Source: Nageia nagi
Lineage: Eukaryota; Pinophyta
Length of the DNA: 64,000 bases
Assembly: GCA_050084985.1 (NCBI GenBank)
Contig: JBITNC010000001.1
Location: 71,734,001-71,798,000, forward strand
Direction: 5' to 3'
The position numbers and the translations under genes were made by a program. Each line of letters begins with the position of its first letter. Positions within the stretch are counted from its first letter, which is position 1. Shown piece after piece: positions 12,284 to 25,568 of this stretch. The notes below the pieces were generated by a model. The model worked only from the letters and a program-made list of their open reading frames with translations. It did no database searches and was not told the origin of the DNA.

Positions 12284-13125
12284 CCAACTGGTGGGATCAT
12301 CACCATTGAATCTTGGAAAGTCTAATTTAGTTATCCTTGTAAGGATAAAAGCTTGGTTCGATCCTAGAAAATTATTGAAACCTTGCCCAGTGTATAGTTT
12401 AGATTGATTTGATCCACCTATCGATGCTTGTTCAAGAGTTTGAACCCTTTGGTCTATATTAACAAAAGTAGTAGATATTTCTTGTATTGCTCAGGTCATC
12501 TCCTTAAGAGCCTTGGGAATGGATTTGTCTCCTATTAATACTATGAGAGTCCACTTGCTATAATAATTTATCCATATCTTGGGATCTTCGATCATCTACC
12601 ATCTTGCTATTGCAAGAATTACTATTTTTAGAAGTTGTTATTTTTAGAAACTAAAAAAGTGTATGGATGCTATACATCAAAATCATCAACATGAAAAAAT
12701 AATCACAAACATCTAATTCTTCACCATATGAGAGAAATGGCTTTGTCATAAATGTCTAATTCTTCATCGTTTGAGAGATAATAACCTTTGAAGTTTTTAG
12801 CTATTTTAGAAGTTACTATTTTAGGTAAGAAAAAGTAGGGTTTGTGAGGGAAATTTTGGGTTTTCAAAAAAGGTGGAAATTTATAGTATGAATATCGATG
12901 CACAATAAATTTATGGAATGTTGAAGGGTGCGATAGATAACATGTGAACTAAAATAGGGTATGAAAAAAACATTTGGCAAAGTTTCAGCTATAAGATGAA
13001 TAGAATGTATGGTTTCAACTTGATGCAACTTGGTGTTATAGAAAAATTTAGCAAAGTTTTAGCTATTAAATGGATAAAATCTAGGGTTCCAACTCGATCT
13101 TACCTTCCCATAAATTCCAAAATTG

Positions 13126-13139
13126 GAGCTCTGATACCA
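13126..13139 (-). other. Primer binding site for initiator tRNA-Met
   Basis: On the minus strand, TGGTATCAGAGCTC lies two bases inside the 5' LTR. The first 12 bases match the standard plant PBS exactly. It fixes the element's orientation and 5' LTR. Confidence 0.9.
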
Positions 13140-13141
13140 AA

Positions 13142-13530
13142 TGTTAAGAACTTGTAAGTTCCTAAGTTGGATTCAAATAGAATAACAATAAATGCAAATT
13201 ACAGAAATAACTCAATCATACACTCATAAGAAATATGAACTCAAATGTAACAAGATAGTAATAGATTAGTATTACTAAAATCCAAAATTAATGGTAGGCC
13301 ACTTTGAGGAGGCTACCTCCTTTACAACTCAAATAATATATTTTCCCTGATGATCACTATTTTCTTCTCCAAAAGTATTAATAGTCTACCTACCCTAACC
13401 TTAATCAGTCGCTCAATACAAAATGGTGATTCACCTTACAAATATTTCAACCCCTTACATTTAATAAAAGCCTATAGTCTAATTAATAAACTACTATAGT
13501 CTAAGTAAATGCTAGGTTGTGGGATCCTCA
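13142..13530 (-). repeat. 5' LTR of the chromovirus
   Basis: It is the partner of 7805-8195 and aligns end to end with scattered substitutions and small indels. Its outer end reads ATCCTCA where the other LTR has ATCCTAACA, so the terminus has lost a few bases. Confidence 0.9.
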
Positions 13531-14560
13531 TGAAAAATCAATTGATAATAATAAGAAATTAGGACCAGGACCGATGGAAAACCTTAACACCATCAAGGAG
13601 ATACTAATTGAATACTTACCATCATTAGGAGAAATGGTGAAACTTGAGGGAGATACTACTATATAAGGATTCATAGTAGTAGAACAAGCCAATTTTTTAT
13701 ATGATGTTAATTCATTTAGACCATTTGTAAGCTCATGAGAAACCTCAAAAGGAGTGATATTTGTCAATCAATTCGATACTATATTAGATAATATGATCCA
13801 ACCTTTAGTCAATCAATATTGTAATATAACCAATAAATATTTAAAAAAAAATAGTTACCATCACAACAATAAAGGAAACTACAAAAATTAACCTTGGATT
13901 GAATAAAGTAGTTATCATCGAAACTATATAATGATACTTTGAATATAAAAGAAGGGAAATCCTTTCTCACCTAGATAATATTGCATCTCATAGAATCTAT
14001 AAATTGATAGGATTAATTAGTATAAATTTATCAAAATTATTTTCACTTATCTCCATTACCTACCCTTATCAACAAGTACCCTAAGAATAAGAACCAAATC
14101 TAGAAATCTAACCTAGAGCTAGACTAATCATAGAAGAGCTCCTAGAACCTAGCAATCTAGAAATAGCTAAAATAATCATAGAGAATACAAAGAGAGTTAT
14201 AGTACCCTATATGCCCAAAATACTTAACAACATTACCTTTACCAATGTAGATCTAAATAGGAAAATACAATAAATTAAGTACTCATTCTCCCATAATTTC
14301 CCACTACCCTTCATGCCCATAGATTGTATTCAAATTTAAGAAGTTTAATAACACCTTTTAAATGATCAAAATTTGATAATAAACCACTAATACCAACAAT
14401 ATAATAAACATTAGATCCACCTTTCAAACATGTCTTCGAACTAATCAATAAATATTACTTCAACATAAACCTTTAGAGAGATCAACTAAGGACTTGTAAC
14501 TAATAGCATCGATCAAGGATAAAAAATCCAAAATCACAACACCATATATGATAATGAAAT
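13531..14560. other. Intergenic sequence, no gene seen
   Basis: Both strands were examined and the frames are short. This may be the 5' part or left LTR of the plus-strand gypsy element that follows, but I could not pair it with any sequence further right. Confidence 0.5.
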
Positions 14561-17215
14561 AATATACAACAACCTCAAACAATGGTAAGATCTATGAAAT
14601 TACCATTTTTACAAAAAGATACCCATGATGCAAAGGAACACTTATTCATACTAGAAAATGATTAGCTACAATGGAATGCAATAGATGAGGCTATCTTCAT
14701 AATCAAATGTATGGATACTATACAAGATGAAGTGCTACAATGGTTCATGAATTCAAGAAAGTTTCTTAGGGATAACCAACAAAAATATGACCACAAATCC
14801 TTAACTATTTCATAGAAGCTAGATTACAAAGTGTAAGTAAAATATGAGAAATGGTTATGGGACCCAAGGAAATGGTTAAGGATTATGATTGATGTTTTAA
14901 ATCAGCATAGAGATGGCTACAAGAACTAATGACTAAAAAATAAAAGGTAGAATGGTTCATTTCTAGATTATGATCTAAATTTAAAAGGGCCATGGAGAGG
15001 ATATACCCAACATACATTGATGCCCTATAAGTAGTGGTCAAAATATAATCACAACCTTAATAGATGAATACCATTAATGATGATTTATTAAATTAATTAA
15101 TGAAAATAGCAAATCAAATTGATAAATTATCAATGCAAGGAAACACCACTAATCCTCCCTATTGATAATAAATTTGGTGCAAACTCTATGTAAAGGAAGG
15201 CTATATGGTAAAGGAATTTATGATACTTAAAAAATTTAATCAAGACTATCATCAACATTGTAGAACTATGGAGATCCACACCACTAAAGACTTCCTAGTA
15301 ATAGGTATCCAAAACCAAGAAATTGATAGGCACAATTGTTATCGTATTTGCGGCTCCTAGAATCACTGAAATAACTAATGCTAAGGAAAGGAGTTCCTTA
15401 TTGATATTAAGGAAGATCTTAATTGAAATCCAAGAGCTTTCATATTCCAAACATATCAATCACCTTAACTTTATGCAATTGAGAAAGCACCAACATCATT
15501 TTTCAATGAATTGGGTATTATGTATGTACCTATTGTAGCATCTACACAACCATAACCATGTGAATAATATAATTCCTCAAATATTAGTTTTATAACCAAA
15601 GAGGTGGTCATGGAAGGGAAAAAAAAACACTAGGATGGTTATCATGGAGGTAGAGTAGGTCATCGATCATAATATTTCAACTATAATGAGTATACTCATA
15701 GACATTTTGATTACCTAAATCCAAGAGCATTCTTATACAATCAATACTGATAGATGTGAATGATCATAGCTTTGTATATTTCCCTAAATTATTTACCAAC
15801 ATGAAAAATAGAATGTTCAAAAATTATAATAATAAAAACTAAAATGTTAAAGTTGCATGTCAAGTACCATTTGCCTCAAATTCTAGAGGTACACTAGCCA
15901 AAATGAATACTTACACAAATCAAATAAACCCAATTACTATTTGAACTAGTGAAAAAAATTTAGATACACCTATAGCATGAATAACAACTTGATCAGGATA
16001 AAGAAAACTAGATTCACAGAGCCAATGATCTAGTAGATAATAATAGAACCAAAATATCCTAATCTATATAAACATTAAGATATTAGTAATATCTAATGAA
16101 TAATATGAAGAACATATCCCACTAAATAAAGGTATGGGTAAAGCATACACTAAAATACCAAACCATAATAGTGATAATGATAACAATCATGAAAGTGATT
16201 TGATGCGACTTAATGACTTATACAAAATGGATGCTAGAAAATAATTTGACATATTCCTTGATTACATCAGCTACACTAAAACAATCAACTAGTTTTTCAT
16301 ATCGGTGAGTTTGAAACTCATTCTAAGACTACTTACATGATGTGGAATTCTATAAATCATGTACTATAATCAAGATGATCCTATCTAATGAAGCTCGACC
16401 ATCAAGTTTTTCAAATTTTGAAGGATATATACCAAAAAAAATTGCTACAATTAGATGATATTGTAGAAAACATATCTCTTATTGAGTTCTCAAAAAATAT
16501 TATCCAAAGATTCCCCAACGAGAATAATAGAATCATTGCAATAGATGATACTCTCATAAGGATAGTGACTCAATGGTGGAACACACATAGATTAATGCTA
16601 GTCTCTTGGGACTAGATAATCTATCATATGACATTACGATTCTAAAACCCACATGCTTTAACTAATGTAATTGACAAATACCTAGGTGATACAAACCCAA
16701 AACACATATTACATGATGTGAAACAACTTGGATAAATTCAAGAAAGCTAAACCTCAATACTTGGGGCCACATATTTTAATAGATATTAGGAACTATTCCA
16801 TAAGCATGGTATATACAATAAGAATTGCTAAGAGAAATATCCAAATGGGAAGAAGTATAGGCTGAATTTATCCACATGCTCACTTTTTATGATACTCACA
16901 CACCAACTCATAAATGCTTACTTCAAATCCAAAACTTCTTGGTAACCAAACCTAACATCGCAAGAGTAATTTACTCTAAGAAAACATCACCCTCTATAAT
17001 ACCAGTAATTTTGCACCCCTTTTTAGCAATTAAAAGGGTTGCTAAAATGACAAAATGAACTGAGCTAGATGAACCTAACAAAAAAATAAAAGATCTTAAA
17101 TATAAAATAATTGAAGGTGAAAGAGAATTAATTAAAAAAAAAATCCAAATCCATGTATGATGAGGAAATAAAAATAATTAAATTGAATATTGGTATGGAA
17201 TCTGAACCTAAGATG

Positions 17216-17721
17216 TGTTGGAATGTATAATACATTATTGTAAAGGTTGTATTAAATCTTCTATGTAAATTCACTAATACTTAAGGGTATCATTTGATAC
17301 CTTAAGTATTTTAGTGAATGTGATAATGTAACTTATCATACACTCCATGTCATGAGCATGCCCCTTGGGTAAAAGGATGTGCATGTCATACTTTTGTACA
17401 TTGGATAAAAGGGTGATCCAAAGAGGGATTTTGTCCTATAAATAGAAGGTTCCCTCTTTGTAATCACACACCAATTATGAAGTAAATTTATGCTATAGGA
17501 TAGAAGTGTAGGAGTTGAGATTAGGAGAATTGTAAGAGAGTTTTATTTGTGATTGAAGTAAAGATCTAGTTAGTGGGTGTACTCCTAGTTGGAGGAACCA
17601 CTTTTACATCTTGAGTTACTTTGTTAGATTATCTTATGTGTGAGTTTGTTAGATGTGAATTTGAGAGCTTTCATGTTATCTTGGTTGATTATGAATTATC
17701 TTGTTAGTGTTAGTTCCTTCA
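17216..17721 (+). repeat. Solo LTR with 5-bp target duplication AGATG
   Basis: A 506-bp block starts TGTTGGAA and ends TTCCTTCA. It is flanked by AGATG on both sides (17211-17215 and 17722-17726). It contains a TATA box, TATAAATAG, at 17437. With no internal domains and a perfect target duplication it is best read as a solo LTR left after LTR-LTR recombination. It sits inside the decayed gypsy pol region. The imperfect terminal inversion (TGTTGGAA against TTCCTTCA) shows some decay. Confidence 0.8.
17437..17445 (+). promoter_or_regulatory. TATA box of the solo LTR
   Basis: TATAAATAG lies about 220 bases into the LTR, a normal place for the U3 promoter of a plant LTR. Confidence 0.55.
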
Positions 17722-17729
17722 AGATGGCT

Positions 17730-18560
17730 ATAATAGGAGATTATTGGATCAAGGCATAAGTAAAGAACATCTTCAAGATCTTATTCAAATATTAAGACCT
17801 CTTCCCATGGAATATGATGGAGCTAAGGGGATGAATGAATAAATTGGTACCATAAAAATAGAGACCATACAAACTAAATTTGAACTATTAAACCCAAGCA
17901 AAGGAAGCATTAGTTAAAATTATCAAAATAAGAATCATCTGACCAGTTGATAATATTTACTGCATTAGCCTAATGCTAATTCAACATAAAAATTCCTATG
18001 AGTTGCAAATTTGTGTTGATTTTAGAGAACTCAATAAACTATATGAACATGACCCATTTCCTACACCATTTATGGAAGAGACATTAGAAAATGTAGTTGG
18101 TAATGAAGTTTACTTGTTTATAGATAGATTTTTCAGGTATCACCAAGTGCAAATCGCCAAAGATGATCAACCAAAAACTACCTTTACAATAAAATGAGGA
18201 TCACTAATGTATAATATCATGTGGTTTGGACTTAAAAATTCATTTGTAGTATTCTCATGATTTATGATTCAAGCATTTAAGGATTTTATTTATTATTTCT
18301 TGAAAGTATACCTAGATGATTGGATTGTATACAGTATGATGTTGAACCATACCCAAGCATTACAGCTTATGTTCAAAAGATGCAAGCAAATTCAAATATC
18401 ATTTAACCTAAAAAGTGTTTATTCACTATATCGTATGGATTATTATTGGGTTATATTATCTACAAAGAGGGACTAATGGTAGATCATAATTCCTTTAAAT
18501 ATATTATCACCTAAAATTGTTAAATAAATATGAAGATTTATTAGATCAACAAGATACTAT
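17730..18560 (+). pseudogene. Reverse transcriptase of the plus-strand gypsy element
   Basis: The frame at 17973-18197 carries fingers and palm motifs (LQICVDFRELNKLYEHDPF, FIDRFFRYHQVQIAKDDQ, KTTFTIK). After a stop the frame at 18264-18476 carries the second catalytic block as YLDDWIVYS, the equivalent of the family's Y/F-x-D-D box. Both aspartates of that box remain. Stops before and between the blocks make it nonfunctional. Confidence 0.85.
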
Positions 18561-18699
18561 AGGAATTTTATCAAAAAGTATGTAACCTCAATCACTCCTA
18601 TTGATTACTTAACCAAGAAAATAAACCCTTCTAATGGTCCCAAAAATACCAAGAAAATTTTTATCTATTAAAATAAAAACCATCAAAAGCTCCAATATT

Positions 18700-19060
18700 A
18701 ATATTTCTAGATTGATTGAAATAAGTTCACATACATGTGGATATTAGCATATAGGCAATTGGTATAGTACTCGCTCATCCTGACAATGGAAATATCAATC
18801 ATACTATTTATTTTACTAGTTAAAAAATAGTGGATGCAAAAAAAAGTATATTGTAATAGAGCAAGAATCATTGACCATGGTATATGCTCTTCAAAAATAT
18901 AGATACCATTTACTAGTAATAATGTTTATTTTCCTCATAAATAATGAAGCCCTATGTTATCTTTTAAACAAACTAGTCATCCAAGGATGAATTTGTTAGT
19001 GGTAACTATTATTCCAAGAATTTCAATTTAAATTCATCATCAAACTAATATATTTAAACT
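18700..19060 (+). pseudogene. RNase H region of the plus-strand gypsy element
   Basis: Broken frames after the reverse transcriptase give segments of the kind seen in gypsy RNase H and the connection to integrase, such as a short motif close to HPRMNLLVV where intact relatives have a 'loop and tether' before integrase. Assignment is by order and weak similarity. Confidence 0.5.
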
Positions 19061-19299
19061 CAGCCCCTAACATGCTACCAATAATTGATAATGGCAAAAC
19101 TTCCAAAATTAATGATAATTTATGAGGTGTACACCTATTCAAATTCGAAGCAATCTCTAATTATTTGGAAGAAATAATAGCCTTTTTAACTTCAAGTCAA
19201 TTTCTAGAAGGATTCTTGACCAAAGAATAATGAAAAATACTAATCAAAATAATTCTATATATTCTCATATCAGATGAACTATATAAAATTAAAATGGAT

Positions 19300-20100
19300 G
19301 AGGTAATTTGCTACTTGGTACTTCCCCATGAACGTGAAGATATCCTAAAATAAGCATATGAAGAACTTAGTGATGGATATTTCAGTGAGGACCTCACCAT
19401 CAAGAAATTTCTACAAGTTAGACTATGGTGGCCCACACTACATCGCTATGTATATCTATAGACCAAGAGCTATGACATCTTCCAAATAATTAGTCAACCA
19501 TCATCATGTGACAAGTTGCCCCTTAAACTGGTATTACCATTACTTCTATTTGAAAAGTAGGTGATCAAATTAGTTTTCCTAATATCCCCACTATCACATA
19601 AATTTGAGGCACAATATATTATCATAAAATTAGAATACCTTACTATATAGGTAGAAGTAGTGGCAATCAAGGATTGTATAACTCAAACTGCAATAAAATT
19701 AATCTATGAAAACATAATCACTAGGTTTGTATGCCCTAAATATATTACAAGTGATCATGGGAAATATTTTTTCAATCATACTATTAAAGAATTGCTCATC
19801 AAGTTTATGATTTAGCATGGCTAGAGTTCACTGTATCACCCATAAGAAAATGGTGTAATTGAAGCTACCAACAAAATACTTGAAAGAAGTTTAACAAAAA
19901 TAGTTTTTGTATGACAGTCAGATTGGGAAGAAAAGTTACCAATATTACTTTGGTCATATAGAATGATTTGTAAAATATTAAATAAAAATATACCCTTTCA
20001 TTTAGTATACAAGCTCAAAGTCATAGTCCCTATTGAATTTCAAGTCCCATCATTGTTAATCACTATGGCAATGTATCTCAATGATCATCAATCATTACAA
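19300..20100 (+). pseudogene. Integrase of the plus-strand gypsy element
   Basis: Frames here include ITSDHGKYF, whose aspartate fits the second D of the D-D-E core, then ENGVIEATNKILE, where the glutamate of the core is expected, then WEEKLPILLWSYRM. Several stops interrupt it. Integrase inserts the DNA copy into the genome. Confidence 0.8.
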
Positions 20101-20420
20101 GAATGACTATTTACCCTCAATAAATTAGATGAAAATTGACAACTCATGCTATACAACAAAATCCAAGAAAAAATTGATAAAAAAATATGGCAAGATAAAT
20201 ACATCAAAAATCCATGATTCAAAGTAGGGGATCAAGTCCTCTTATATGATAGTAGATATAAATATCGACCATGGAACTTAAAATTTGATGGCTAGACCCA
20301 TATATAATACAAAGTATAAAAGAAAAAATAAAAATATAATTACAAATATTGGATGACCAAATTTATCAAGGATTTGTAAATGATCACATAATGAAGAAAT
20401 ACATTTCTTATCAAGAGTAG

Positions 20421-23400
20421 AGATCATTCCAATAATCAGATTACAATATCAAAACATGTATTATATTATTAGTAGTAGACATAGGAATAAATAGCATAAA
20501 TAGTAGAGATATATCTAAATCAAAGTGTTCAAAATATATTAACACTTCATTATAATTACTATTGATTCCAAGGAATATTAAGCTAGAGAAAGTTATTTAC
20601 AGTAAAAATTCCTAGCTATAAAATGATAAAAATGGATGAAAAGTTTCTATATGTATTTATAAGTCAAAAAGTGATATCTATAATAGTAACTACATTAGAC
20701 ATCCTATCACTAATGCTAACTATGAGCACTATGATATCTAGGTGGTAAATTCTAAATAGAATTAAAATATACCCTCTATGAGAGAAATAATAGATTTGTA
20801 GCAACCTTCTCCATGTCTATCATCTCTCGAGCCAATAATCTTCATTCTACAACCACTTGAAGTATCTCCTCCAACTTGTCATAACTAAATCTATCACCTT
20901 TTCTTAGTTACACCACTTCCGCATCCACATCCATAATTTAGACCATGCTCAATTCACAAAATAGTTAAAATGCAAAAAATCATATGAAGAATTTACCAAT
21001 CCACGCACCAATTTATAGCCATAACCATCAAAATACAATTGATTATGATATCATCATCTTCATTAAATTTATGCCATCCCACTAATATTCATTCAAGCTA
21101 AAAATAAATCACATATTAAAAACTAAATAATTCATGAAACTATAAAAAAAGTAACTATACATGAGGTGGTATATTTAGCAAAAATTGAGATATTTTGAAT
21201 GAGTGAGGTACACTTTCCCACACATACATATTAAAATTGAGCAACTTGGGCTCAACCGATAAGAACTATACATAATCTAAATAAATACACTTGGTACCAC
21301 CAATACAAAGAAATTAATGATCTTTGATAGGTACTAAATACTATTGAATACCACTTGGATTCGCATGCAAAAACACTTACTTGAATAGCCTTATAAATTA
21401 TACCATCCCACATCAAACAACCACAAAATACAACAAATAGAGATCAAGAAGGAAACAATGATAAATCTATCACTTAGCCAAGAAGAAAATATGGCATTGA
21501 AATGGAAGGATCCTCCTCTAGTACAAGTATTTATGGAATAACAACTCATGTATCATTTTATGGGAGTACCAAAAGGGGTGTTGGGCATCAAATAATCCAT
21601 GGAGTATATACATACTATCAAGCTAATTGATTCATACATATATAAGGTATATGTATATATGAATAACTTCACATCAAATGAATTTGAAATGTTTAAGAGC
21701 ATAGAGTTACAAAACCTAGTGGATATGCTGTGATTTTGTAGCTATGGGAAGATCATAAATTTATCTACAATTGGTATCATTAAAATAAGCTTTAGCTTAA
21801 CAAACCATACAAGATTAAAATGGAGATCATGGAGAAAATAACTAGGTTGAACTAAATGAGAGAAAATCATTTCCATCTAACACACATGAGGAATCCTATA
21901 AATTCTACATAGGTAGAGCTTCTCATGAGGGTAAGGATAAACACCAAAGCCATGGAGTTGAGCTCAATTGTGCTAACTTATGATAGAGCCATAACAATTG
22001 TCATCACCCAATGATTATATTTAAATAATAATCATAATAATATCACCACAACATAATGTTACATGTCATACAACATCATGAGTGGTTGAATCCAGTAGCA
22101 TCTCATTGATATCTATCTTGACTAGATGCAATAGAATGATAAAGCAATAAATTGCACTACCAATAAAAATATTTTCTTTAAATATGGCTTATTTTTAGTT
22201 TTAGATGTAAATTATTTCTTAAAAAGACTATAATTTGAATGATCAATAACATCCTAACATGGGAAAGGAATGAAAGGGAAGAAATTGGTTAGCATAATAG
22301 AAAGGTATGCTATTAATACTTCATGACCTTTTATTAAAGCATATAACAAACTCAGTATCCATAACACAAACACTACATAATGGCTAAAGGATATAAATAG
22401 TTTATTCAAGGGCATACATGATTCTTGAGAGAGCCCTCATCAAACTTAATAACATCAATGATAAAATCTACATGGTAGCAAAAAAAAATACAATCCTCAT
22501 CAGAAGAAAATATCTAGCCCTATATTTCATCAATATGTAGCTCCCATATTAGGTTGATTTCAAATACTATTAAGATATCATATAATCCATAAATAAGTAT
22601 AAATATAACAATATTGGGTTATAAAATAAACCATTTAATAGAATTCAAGTTGAATCCTAAGAGATATATTCATCACCACCTTCAAATTATGCATCAAAAA
22701 GGAGATAGCAAAAATCATTGATTAAATCATTGAATGACATCCCATTGTAAATACGATGAAGGATATAATATAATGTAACTAGAAGGGGATGCAATAGCCA
22801 TATTACACATCAAATTTCAAATAATGCTCCCAAATTGATGTCCACTACCAACTCAAGTCCAAACCTACATAATAAATAATCTACTAATATTAGAAGCACC
22901 ATTTTCCCCACATCTAAATATGATATCAATAGCATCAACTATGATCCCTCAACCATTATTGGTTCAAGGAAGTCTTAACCCTTCCATTCCCATTCCTATC
23001 TTGCAAATATCTTCAACCTTTCCTTTTGTTAGCACTATCGATTCCACTCCATAACCCAGATTAATATACCCTCAAGTAGTCAATAACCAACAAAAATCTT
23101 TGAACTCAAGCTACCCTGGAATCTTACCATACATCCATTTATACTTTTATTTAACCAAATAAAATCCTAATTCTTGATGCGTACCTTGTACAAACCCAAT
23201 TCCATACCTTAGCATACATCAGTCACTTCTCCTTATTATACCACTTCTTAATGAGAAATGTGCTTGACTACAATATTAAAAAATTTCATTACACTCAAGA
23301 ACTCTAACACTAGGACCTTAAAAAATGGTTGATTCACTTTTTCATCAACTCTAACAATATGTTTTATATCCTTCCATCCCACCAATAAAATTGATCTATC

Positions 23401-25151
23401 AAATAAACTAATTTTTCTCAGCCCTAATAGCCAAAATAATCCAACCAATCTACAACCTAAATCTCTTGATCATTATACAAGAGAAAGTTCCATCCTTGGA
23501 AATCCAACCCAATAACACTCCTTCTCAACAACTTGAAGTAGAAATCATGTACCATCAATATATGATCAACCAAATCAAATAGTAGAGTTAGATAGAGATT
23601 GAGAAATTAATGATAGCCTAAAGGGAGGATATTAAACAATACAAGGCCAAAATTGATCAAATCAAAGAGCACTAATCAAACAATGGACACCAAATAGATA
23701 TCGATCATATATTAGCACAACATGAAGAGGATTTAAACAAACTATGACTTCTCCAAGAAAAAGAACTCACTACACATAAATAACATTGGAAAAGGAGACT
23801 AATCAACTAAAATTTGAAAAGAAAGCAATGGAATAAATACTCTAGAAAGCATAGGAAAAACATGAACAAGATTTAGAACAATGCCATTAGCTTTAGGAGG
23901 AAATTTATAGACTACAAAAATAGATTGAATGGTTGAAGGAGATGAAAGCAAAAATATATTGACTAAATAAAGAGATAGCAAAGGTAACTAAGTTGCAATC
24001 ATAGTTAGATCAACTTCACCACCAAAAATATGAATAATTTACACATAATAAGGAAGCCCTTCAATATTATATAACTTCCATTCAATTTGACTTCAAAAAC
24101 TATAAAGCCATCTACAATTATGATCAAAACTTCATAAATATACAACACTTGGTGGAAACTATAGATATTTATCAATAGATCAAAATTTATGAAATTACTA
24201 AAATAGATCAAAACAAATGTTGGATTTAAAGGCTCTAAAAGAGGAAAGAATCACAATGGTTTGAAATGCTATTAGGAAATTTTCTATAAAACATAGTTGG
24301 CTTATATGGAATTTCTATTGAATGAATAAATAAAAGACACTTCTCAGGTGATATAGGTCAAAATCCAACATAGCATAATTTACAACACATCAAGCATGAT
24401 ATTAATGTTTGGATCCTTTAGCAGATAATCTATTTAGCACAACCTTAATTTGGCTTATGTGATCCACTACCTACCACTTTGGCTCAAATACAATAATAAC
24501 TCTAACCATTACCTCAAGACCACCACACCATAAATGTAGTAGAAGAGAATTGGTTTTTCCCTTGGTATAAACTAAATGTGTAAATGTACCAAGTGATTAC
24601 TATATACCATAAAAAAGGCTAAGCCACGTTTTGGTCTATTCTATATGAATTTATGTTGAAAATGAATAAACGAAAAGAAGGTATGTTGTGTCGAATTTTA
24701 GTGTTATGAATATGTGAAAAAATATAATTAAAGTAATAATACAAGGAAGAAAAATATGGATAGAAAGAAAAAACTCAAGGTCTCTTTCCAAAAATAGTAA
24801 GAAGTTATAATAGTTAAAAAGATAACTTTAGGACGGTTAAAAAATAGAAAAACTAAAAAATAATAGTTAAGAAACCACATATAAAAGAAAAAAAGTGAAG
24901 ACTTTATTAGGAAACATATCTTATGTTAAGGAATACATCATCTATCCTAGTACATATAAAATGGATCATAGATTATATTATGATTTTTATAATAAATTTC
25001 ACTATCCCATGTAGTTGTTCTAATGCATAGAGATTGATGTCAATAATTTTCTGAAGACCTCTTACTTAATCATAAGTTTGATTATTTAGATAACCTATCA
25101 ACTTAAAGTAGATAACTGAGAGATGATTATAAAGGGAGATAATTTGACCAT
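20421..25151. other. Repeat-derived sequence with coiled-coil traces, no recognised gene
   Basis: Plus-strand frames at about 21460-22200 and 23600-24220 are rich in K, E, Q and I and look like remnants of coiled-coil or gag-like proteins, but stops are dense and I recognise no domain. It may be the 3' part of the gypsy element or a separate non-autonomous one. No paired LTRs were seen. Confidence 0.45.
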
Positions 25152-25568
25152 TGTAGTTATAAATGCCTAAAAATGAATTATTATTTATTAAATAATTCAT
25201 TTTATAGCATTAAGGAATATTTATTGTAAAGAGGGTTAAAATATACCCAAGGCAATGTAATCAATGTAATAGACCATGGTATAATGTAAAAGGTGTCGAA
25301 TATCAAGAAATACACCATAAATAATATAAGGTTTAATGATCCCAATAATCAAAGAAGATCAAAGATTTAAAATGTTGCTATAAAAGAATATCAAAGGTAA
25401 CATAAATGATATCGATCAATATTAGTAAAAATCTTGAGAGAGAGATTAGAACATGCAATATCAATTGATCCAACAAAATAAAGGTGTTTTGTAACATCAC
25501 CTCTACATATATTTTCTATACCCTTCTTCCTAATCTTATATATTTCAATTTCTATGTGTGGATCTACA
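25152..25568 (+). repeat. Possible LTR related to 31645-32285
   Basis: It begins TGTAG and ends CTACA, the same ends as the LTR at 31645-32285, and its first 80 bases share the pattern GCCTAA-AATGA-TTATTATTTATT with that LTR. A purine-rich stretch lies shortly before it. The 5-bp flanks (ACCAT and TCTTT) do not match, so it is not a simple solo LTR, and it is shorter than the other copy. Confidence 0.4.

Larger units (their letters stand above)
7805..13530 (-). mobile_element. Ty3/gypsy chromovirus, complete but inactive, minus strand
   Basis: A 5.7-kb element with two LTRs of about 390 bp, a tRNA-Met primer site inside the right LTR, a polypurine tract inside the left LTR, and gag, protease, reverse transcriptase, integrase and chromodomain traces in the canonical gypsy order on the minus strand. 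Every coding segment is broken by stops and frameshifts, so it cannot move by itself. The LTRs differ at many positions by eye, which implies an old insertion. A possible 5-bp target duplication GAAAA lies at 7800-7804 and at 13532-13536, but one extra base separates the right copy from the LTR end. Confidence 0.9.
14560..20420 (+). mobile_element. Old plus-strand Ty3/gypsy element, heavily decayed
   Basis: Plus-strand frames give gag-like sequence at about 14580-15300, then reverse transcriptase, RNase H and integrase in gypsy order. Stops and frameshifts occur every few dozen codons. LTRs could not be found at either end, so the limits are approximate. The reverse transcriptase wording (VDFRELNK, PFMEETLE, YHQVQIA) resembles the non-chromodomain gypsy branch, and I saw no chromodomain. 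The element is interrupted by a later solo LTR at 17216-17721, so it is the older of the two. Confidence 0.75.

Noticed and set aside
18264-18476. Intact reverse transcriptase gene
   Set aside because: The YLDD box is present, but the frame is only 70 codons and is separated by stops from the rest of the domain.
25152-25568. Solo LTR with target duplication
   Set aside because: The flanking five bases, ACCAT and TCTTT, do not match, so a solo LTR claim is not supported; it is kept only as a possible LTR.
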